DNA of 11,043 nucleotides from an uncultured Chromatiaceae bacterium (lineage in GTDB: Bacteria; Pseudomonadota; Gammaproteobacteria; Enterobacterales; Alteromonadaceae). The notes beneath the pieces were generated by a model, which was not told the DNA's origin, did no database searches, and saw only the letters and a list, made by a program, of their open reading frames with translations. Shown here piece by piece: positions 6,729-11,043 of this stretch (position 1 is the stretch's first letter; each line of letters starts with the position of its first letter). The translations under genes were made by a program, and so were the position numbers. Where the stretch lies: assembly GCA_946482615.1 (NCBI GenBank), contig CAMLSF010000122.1, positions 1-11,043 of the forward strand. Reading direction: 5' to 3'.

Positions 6729-9506
6729 ATGGCAAATATATATGTGTTTGGAGCGTTTTGTCTCTGTCAAAGCTCCCGCACGTTGAAATACAACGACATA
6801 GATGTTTCTCTGGGGAGCCGGGCTTTTGATCTTTTAGCTGCATTAGTTGGTGCCAATGGCCAGGTTCTTACCATAAAGGAATTGATGGCTATTGCCTGGC
6901 CAAACTCAATAGTTGAATCCAGCAATGTACGTGTCCAGGTGGCACATATCCGTCGCGCTCTGGAGGCTTGCTGTGCTGACAAGCGTTATATAGCCAGCGT
7001 GGCTGGGCGGGGTTATTGTTTTGTTGAACCAGTAGATCGTTTTACCAGAACAACAGAAAACATTTTAACGGCGGACTCTGCTGGCAAGGTGTTACAGGCA
7101 TCAGTTGTTGTGGAGGCAAGAGCGCAAGCAAAATTACCAGCACCATTAAAGGTCGTTGTCGGAAGACAAAGCTGTATTGTCGAACTTTCGGAATTGGTTC
7201 GGAACAAGTCCTTGATTACTCTTTTAGGCCCAGCTGGCGTTGGTAAAACAACGCTGGCAGTGCTTGTAGCATATGAAGTACAAAAAGACTTTGACAATAA
7301 CGTCTTTTTTGTAGATTTGAGCACAGTGAGCTGCCTTGAAACAGTGATTGTGGCGTTAGCTTTAGCCGTTGGTTACAAGACATCGGGTGTCGATTTATTG
7401 CCAGGGTTGCTGGATTTTCTCTTAACAAGAAAGACGCTAATTCTTTTCGATAATTGTGAGCATGTCATTGCTGCAGTGGCAACCATCTGCATGCAAATTA
7501 CAGAAAGCATCAGCAATGCAACTTTACTTACCACCAGTCGGGAAGCATTGCGACTCAGTAATGAGTTTGTGTACATGGTGAACCCTCTGCAGTGCCCGCC
7601 TGAAGCTGCGTCGGTTACTGCACAGCAAGCTTTGCTTTGGCCCGCTATTCAGTTGTTTATGTTTAAGGCCAATGAAGGGGGCGCGAACAGTATTCTGGCT
7701 GATGATGATGTTGCTTGCGTCGCCGAGCTATGCCATCGCCTGGATGGCAATCCTCATGCAATAGGATTGGCTGCCAGCAGGGTTGCTACATTTGGAATCA
7801 AGGGGCTTGCAAATTTAGTTTCGAAACAGTTTGTTTTGTATTGGCAGGGCCGTCGTGATCTTTGTCCACGTCAACAGACCGTAGAGGCAATGATTGGCTG
7901 GAGCTATCATCTTCTTAATGGACGCGATCAGCAGATATTGTGCAGGCTTGCTGTATTCCATGGAGAATTTCCAATAGAAGCAGCTATTGCTGTGGCCTCT
8001 GATGATGAGTTTGATGCCTTTGAAGTGAGTGAAGCAATTGCCAACCTTGCAGATAAATCATTGATAAAGTTGGTTTTTGATTATAACCAAACCCAGGTAA
8101 GGTTATTTGAAACTACAAAAGCTTTTGCACAGGTTCGACTTTCCAGATTTCAAAATAAAGACCAAATAGCCTTTCGGCATGCACTCTATTATGCAGAACA
8201 GCTACGTCTGTTTGTCGCCCAACAAGAGGCTATAGGACAGGGATTGCCGGACCTAATGATCAATTTACCCAAAGTAGGCAATGTTCTTGCTGCATTAGAG
8301 TGGGTTTATTCTCAGAGGCAGGATCTTATGCTTGCCACAACGATCAGCTGTATGGCGGCACCACTTTTTCTGGAATTAAGCTTGTTGCAGGAGAGTCAGC
8401 GTTGCTGCGAAAGAGCGTTGGATCTGCTGCCTGAGTCACTTAAATCAACCGGGACTGAATTATGCCTGCTGACCTCTTTAGCCATTACTTATTATTCCTC
8501 GGGGAATTACGATGGTAACTTGATTGCCGTGGTTGAAAAAGGATTAAAACTATCCCAGGACTTGCAGGATACCAAATCCATGTTTCACCTTCTGGCTGGT
8601 TTTCATTTAGCGATGATAGCCAATGGCAGGATTCATGATTCAATGTCTGTCATGAGTCAATATGCACAGGAGGTTAAGCAAGGTGGCGAACGTGCTGAAG
8701 CAATAATTGCGCATTGGATGGACGGTTCATCCAGACATTTTTCAGGGCAGCAGGCTGTTGCTGACGAAAGCTTTTCTGCAAGCTCGATTCTTTTAGCTCA
8801 TCATTCGTTGCGTCCTTTACTCTATTTCGAGGCAAAGGAGAAAATAATGTCGGATCTGGCAAAAGCCCGTGTCAACTGGATATTGGGGAGGCAGGACTAC
8901 GCAGTTCAACTTGCACTTGCTGCTATAAAAGACAGCCGATGCCATCAAGATTCGTTCTACTTGTGTGCAACTTTGTGCTTCCCCGTTTTACTTAGCGGTT
9001 GTTTATATGAGCTGGCTGAACAGCTACTCGTGGAGATGAGCAGCACCAACAGTGATCACAAAATGGTAGTACGGCAAGCGATTATTCACTTTCTCAATGC
9101 TTTGCTTTTACTTAGTCGGGGAAATACCAGGGCTGCAGAGTTTCATTCGCAGCAATGTGTAAATATGTTGACGATGCCCAAGATAAGTTTCATTCGGGTG
9201 GATGCGTTGCAAGTATTGGCTGAATCGCAAAAAGAAAATGGCAATCTTGCTCAGGCTGAAATAGTCATTGACGAGGCTATTGGTTTGGCTGAAAAAACTG
9301 GGTGCACCTATAACATTGCTGATCTGTTAAGAACAAAAGCAGAGGTTTTGATGTGTCTGCCCAATGCTGAATTTCGGCAGATTGAATCCATACTTCAGCA
9401 GGCTTTGGCATGTGCACAAAGCCAAGCTGCACTTTGTTGGGAGCGTAAAATCAGATTTGCCATGCTCCGGCTAAACACTCAAATGAAAAAAAGCAGGCCA
9501 GAATAG
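6729..9506 (+). CDS. Winged-helix/STAND ATPase/TPR-like transcriptional regulator
   Basis: Predicted cytoplasmic regulator of 925 residues with three parts. Residues 1-102 are an OmpR/PhoB-type winged helix (Trans_reg_C), with LGSRAFDLLAALV, NVRVQVAHIRRAL (recognition region) and VAGRGYCFVEPV, close to the usual end of this domain. Residues about 144-365 are a STAND/NB-ARC-like ATPase: Walker A GPAGVGKTT at 167-175, Walker B LILFDNCEH at 237-245, LLTTSREALRL with Arg271 in the sensor position, and CHRLDGNPHAIGLAA at 335-349, a variant of the usual LDGxPLAIELAA. The rest is helical and TPR-like, for example LAITYYSSGNY, AKARVNWILGRQDY and LAESQKENGNLAQAE. In AfsR/MalT-like STAND proteins such a part senses ligands or partners and releases the ATPase for DNA binding. 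The start has AGGGG at 5 bases. I count 27 cysteines, about 3 percent, which is high. Its likely targets are the three genes that follow, but the inducer is unknown. No terminator is clear after the stop. Confidence 0.88.
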   Translation: MANIYVFGAFCLCQSSRTLKYNDIDVSLGSRAFDLLAALVGANGQVLTIKELMAIAWPNSIVESSNVRVQVAHIRRALEACCADKRYIASVAGRGYCFVEPVDRFTRTTENILTADSAGKVLQASVVVEARAQAKLPAPLKVVVGRQSCIVELSELVRNKSLITLLGPAGVGKTTLAVLVAYEVQKDFDNNVFFVDLSTVSCLETVIVALALAVGYKTSGVDLLPGLLDFLLTRKTLILFDNCEHVIAAVATICMQITESISNATLLTTSREALRLSNEFVYMVNPLQCPPEAASVTAQQALLWPAIQLFMFKANEGGANSILADDDVACVAELCHRLDGNPHAIGLAASRVATFGIKGLANLVSKQFVLYWQGRRDLCPRQQTVEAMIGWSYHLLNGRDQQILCRLAVFHGEFPIEAAIAVASDDEFDAFEVSEAIANLADKSLIKLVFDYNQTQVRLFETTKAFAQVRLSRFQNKDQIAFRHALYYAEQLRLFVAQQEAIGQGLPDLMINLPKVGNVLAALEWVYSQRQDLMLATTISCMAAPLFLELSLLQESQRCCERALDLLPESLKSTGTELCLLTSLAITYYSSGNYDGNLIAVVEKGLKLSQDLQDTKSMFHLLAGFHLAMIANGRIHDSMSVMSQYAQEVKQGGERAEAIIAHWMDGSSRHFSGQQAVADESFSASSILLAHHSLRPLLYFEAKEKIMSDLAKARVNWILGRQDYAVQLALAAIKDSRCHQDSFYLCATLCFPVLLSGCLYELAEQLLVEMSSTNSDHKMVVRQAIIHFLNALLLLSRGNTRAAEFHSQQCVNMLTMPKISFIRVDALQVLAESQKENGNLAQAEIVIDEAIGLAEKTGCTYNIADLLRTKAEVLMCLPNAEFRQIESILQQALACAQSQAALCWERKIRFAMLRLNTQMKKSRPE

Positions 9507-9611
9507 TCCAACAGCTTATTGTTGCGTACATGGTTTAATCTGTCAGTCCCGCCTGATTCACCGAATTTAACATCGCTTAACTATCTCAAGATCACCCACG
9601 AATATACATTT

Positions 9612-9636
9612 TTGTCAGGCAGTTGAGCCTGGACAA
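9612..9636 (+). promoter_or_regulatory. Imperfect palindrome upstream of the ABM protein gene
   Basis: Arms TTGTCAGGC and GCCTGGACAA match over nine pairs with one unpaired base, around a 6-base centre. The repeat is 23 bases upstream of the ATG at 9660 and covers a possible -35 TTGTCA (9612-9617), which has only a poor -10 partner 17 bases on. It is the strongest symmetric site in the 153-base gap after the regulator and is a candidate operator for the ABM-VOC-reductase unit. No T-tract follows, so a terminator for the regulator is less likely. Confidence 0.4.
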
Positions 9637-9659
9637 TTCTGTAAATCCAAAAGGGTAAA

Positions 9660-10100
9660 ATGATGACTAGTTTTTTTAAATTAACATACTTTGCTGTTAT
9701 CGCTATGACGATGTTTCTGACCGCACTATCTGGCTCTGTATATGCAGCTGATAAGTCGCTCAGTCATAACCAACAACAGTCCACTTATGCCGTTATGGCA
9801 ACCATTACGGTAAAGCCAGAGGCTTTTGACAAGTTTGTAAAAGAAACTCTGCCTCTTATAGAGAAAAGCCGCGCAGAAAAGGGGCTTACTATCTATCAGC
9901 TTCACCAGTCCAAAGAAAATCCGCTGCAATTTATGTGGTACGAACATTTTAACGATAAAGCGGCCTTTGACTTCCATGTGCAGACGGATCACGTCTCAAA
10001 TTGGTCAAGGATAGTGGCTGAATTGGCGTCAGTTCAACTGGTCGCAAAACCATTTCAATTAATTGAATCAGGCGCAGATATCTCTGCACCTAAGAAATAA
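9660..10100 (+). CDS. Exported ABM-fold protein, putative quinol monooxygenase type
   Basis: The predicted protein has 146 residues. Residues 1-29 are a signal peptide: Lys7, a hydrophobic run through FLTAL, and a VYA cleavage site before ADKS. From about residue 43 the mature part is an antibiotic-biosynthesis-monooxygenase (ABM, YgiN-like) ferredoxin-like domain: YAVMATITVKPEAFDKFVKE, EKGLTIYQLHQSKENPLQFM, then the typical YEHFNDKAAFDFHVQTDH. Family members dimerise and include cofactor-free monooxygenases acting on quinols or polycyclic phenols, and also proteins of unknown role, so the reaction here is not known. Most relatives are cytoplasmic, so the signal peptide stands out. There are two adjacent ATG codons, at 9660 and 9663; AAGGG (9651-9655) is 4 or 7 bases away, which slightly favours the second. 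It is separated by 30 bases from the VOC protein gene and is very probably cotranscribed with it. Confidence 0.85.
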   Translation: MMTSFFKLTYFAVIAMTMFLTALSGSVYAADKSLSHNQQQSTYAVMATITVKPEAFDKFVKETLPLIEKSRAEKGLTIYQLHQSKENPLQFMWYEHFNDKAAFDFHVQTDHVSNWSRIVAELASVQLVAKPFQLIESGADISAPKK

Positions 10101-10130
10101 CTTTTTTGATAAAAGTACAGGAGCAAATCA

Positions 10131-10886
10131 ATGAAAACTCAACTTTTAGCTGCAGCAATTTTATTGTCCACAGCAGTTCCGGGCCATGCCCAGTCACCAA
10201 ACTCTGTGGCGGTCAGTATGGACGGTGTCCAGCATTTTGGCATCACAGTGAAAAATATAAGCAGGGCCCATAAATTTTACACCGAAGTATTAGGCGGAAC
10301 TGAGGTGATGCGGGATGGCAATTTTCAGGGGGATCAAATTCACAATACCCTGATGCAGATTGATGAATTAAACGCAAAAGCAAGGAATGTGAATCCCGCT
10401 TCAATTGGTGTGCCCAATTTACGTAGCGGCGACCAACGACTGGATGTGGTGTTTATTCAGTTTAAGAATGTAGTGATTGAGCTACTGCAATACCGTGACG
10501 CAGTGCAACAACCCTGGACTGAAGGTACCTTTGCCCCGGCGCACGAAAATACGGCGCCTTCTTTCCCAACCAATATGCATGTGTCATTCCAGATCAAAGA
10601 AGACGTTGATTTTGATCAGTTTATTGTTGCTTTAGAAAAAGAAGCTAAGGCTTTGGGTATGAACAATGTGCGTTGTAATCGGAATGTACCAGTCGCTTCT
10701 GAAAATGGGCGTATCAATGCTCCTGTTGAAGGCAATGCGTTGGAAATTGCGGAAGGAAAATCCAACGGCTGGGCTTTGGCTTACTGTAAAGGGCCTGAGG
10801 GGGAGCAACTGGAGTTTAATCAGGTGAAAGACCCTGTTAAGCAACTGTTTGAAAAAGCCAGGGCAAAGCATAACGGCAAAGCCTGA
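10131..10886 (+). CDS. Exported VOC-family metalloprotein (glyoxalase/dioxygenase fold)
   Basis: The predicted protein has 251 residues. Residues 1-20 are a signal peptide ending PGHA before QSPNS. The rest holds two beta-alpha-beta-beta-beta modules of the vicinal oxygen chelate fold: VQHFGITVKNISRAHKFYTEVLGG at 33-56, then VVIELLQY, then NMHVSFQIKE and finally GEQLEFNQ. His35, Glu117, His150 and Glu228 occupy the four classical metal positions, so a divalent metal site is probably intact. VOC enzymes include glyoxalase I, epimerases, ring-cleaving dioxygenases and resistance proteins, so the reaction cannot be read from the fold. The long insert between the second and third ligands (about residues 122-148), the mention of Cys182 and Cys219 as a possible disulfide pair, and the export signal set it apart from cytoplasmic glyoxalases. 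AGGAG lies 8 bases before the ATG. It is the second gene after the regulator, between the ABM gene and an aldo/keto reductase. Confidence 0.88.
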   Translation: MKTQLLAAAILLSTAVPGHAQSPNSVAVSMDGVQHFGITVKNISRAHKFYTEVLGGTEVMRDGNFQGDQIHNTLMQIDELNAKARNVNPASIGVPNLRSGDQRLDVVFIQFKNVVIELLQYRDAVQQPWTEGTFAPAHENTAPSFPTNMHVSFQIKEDVDFDQFIVALEKEAKALGMNNVRCNRNVPVASENGRINAPVEGNALEIAEGKSNGWALAYCKGPEGEQLEFNQVKDPVKQLFEKARAKHNGKA

Positions 10887-10914
10887 GGCGCAATTGATCC
10901 GCCATAACCTGATT

Positions 10915-10942
10915 GCAACTGGGCCTTGTATGGTTCAGTTGC
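10915..10942 (+). other. Inverted repeat between the VOC and reductase genes
   Basis: Perfect 7-base arms GCAACTG (10915-10921) and CAGTTGC (10936-10942) enclose 14 bases. A T-rich run starts about 14 bases further on, too far for a standard intrinsic terminator. It may be a weak hairpin affecting the ratio of upstream and downstream mRNA, or a binding site ahead of the reductase gene. Confidence 0.3.
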
Positions 10943-10987
10943 CAGGAGCTCAAGTCATTTTTTATTTGATAGTTGTAGGAGTGCTAC

Positions 10988-11043
10988 ATGATTCTTAAAA
11001 ACATTCTTCCGGGCAAGCTTGGTTTTGGTACGGCGCCGCTGGG
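10988..11043 (+). CDS. Aldo/keto reductase, N-terminus only
   Basis: Only 18 complete codons are inside the window. They read MILKNILPGKLGFGTAPL with a following Gly begun, which matches the first strand of the aldo/keto reductase barrel (the LGFGTAPLG pattern, seen for example in L-fucose dehydrogenase- or pyridoxal 4-dehydrogenase-like members). AGGA (10977-10980) is 7 bases before the ATG, which supports the start. Such enzymes reduce or oxidise carbonyls with NAD(P)H in the cytoplasm. It lies 101 bases after the VOC gene on the same strand and probably belongs to the same unit. The subfamily and substrate cannot be judged from this fragment, and there is no visible signal peptide. Confidence 0.7.
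   Translation, partial: MILKNILPGKLGFGTAPL

Noticed and set aside
9509..9524. Hairpin CAACA/TGTTG just after the regulator stop
   Set aside because: It is a five-pair, AT-rich stem without a T-tract, not a credible terminator.
10930..10998. 22-codon frame overlapping the start of the reductase gene
   Set aside because: It has no ribosome-binding site and a composition explained by the T-rich leader.
1..11043. CRISPR arrays, tRNA or rRNA genes, insertion sequences
   Set aside because: I saw no regularly spaced repeats, no tRNA cloverleaf, no rRNA-like sequence and no transposase or terminal repeats.

Overview
The window looks like the chromosome of a gammaproteobacterium. SpoT, RecG, Gmk and RpoZ all resemble their Escherichia coli counterparts closely, and the gene order gmk-rpoZ-spoT-ridA-(insert)-recG fits a free-living relative of Rheinheimera, Alishewanella or other Alteromonadales-like bacteria. 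The genus is a guess from style and gene order, not from a search.

Left part (1-6378, minus strand): a conserved housekeeping block, transcribed right to left. The order is gmk (guanylate kinase), rpoZ (omega subunit of RNA polymerase), spoT (ppGpp synthetase/hydrolase), ridA (enamine/imine deaminase), a gene for an orphan exported family-3 solute-binding protein, and recG (branch-migration helicase, running off the left edge). Guanylate kinase, omega and SpoT are linked through GTP and ppGpp metabolism and ppGpp action on RNA polymerase. The solute-binding protein is the odd member: it has no permease or ATPase gene beside it. For recG (TTG), gmk (ATG at 6378) and spoT (ATG at 5314) the start was chosen from ribosome-binding sites and homology.

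Middle (6379-6728): a divergent intergenic region of 350 bases. It holds a good gmk promoter on the minus strand. On the plus strand it holds a candidate 30-codon membrane microprotein with a strong ribosome-binding site, a terminator-like hairpin that lies inside that small frame, and a second hairpin directly against the ribosome-binding site of the next gene.

Right part (6729-11043, plus strand): an accessory region. A 925-residue regulator joins an OmpR-type winged helix, a STAND/NB-ARC-like ATPase and a long TPR-like helical region, and is unusually rich in cysteine. It is followed by three closely spaced genes: an exported ABM-fold protein (putative quinol-monooxygenase type), an exported VOC-fold protein with a complete His/Glu/His/Glu metal site, and the first 18 codons of an aldo/keto reductase. 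The layout suggests a signal-dependent regulator controlling a small, partly periplasmic oxidoreductase pathway of unknown substrate. That pathway is the best candidate in this window for something undescribed; its function is inference from context only.
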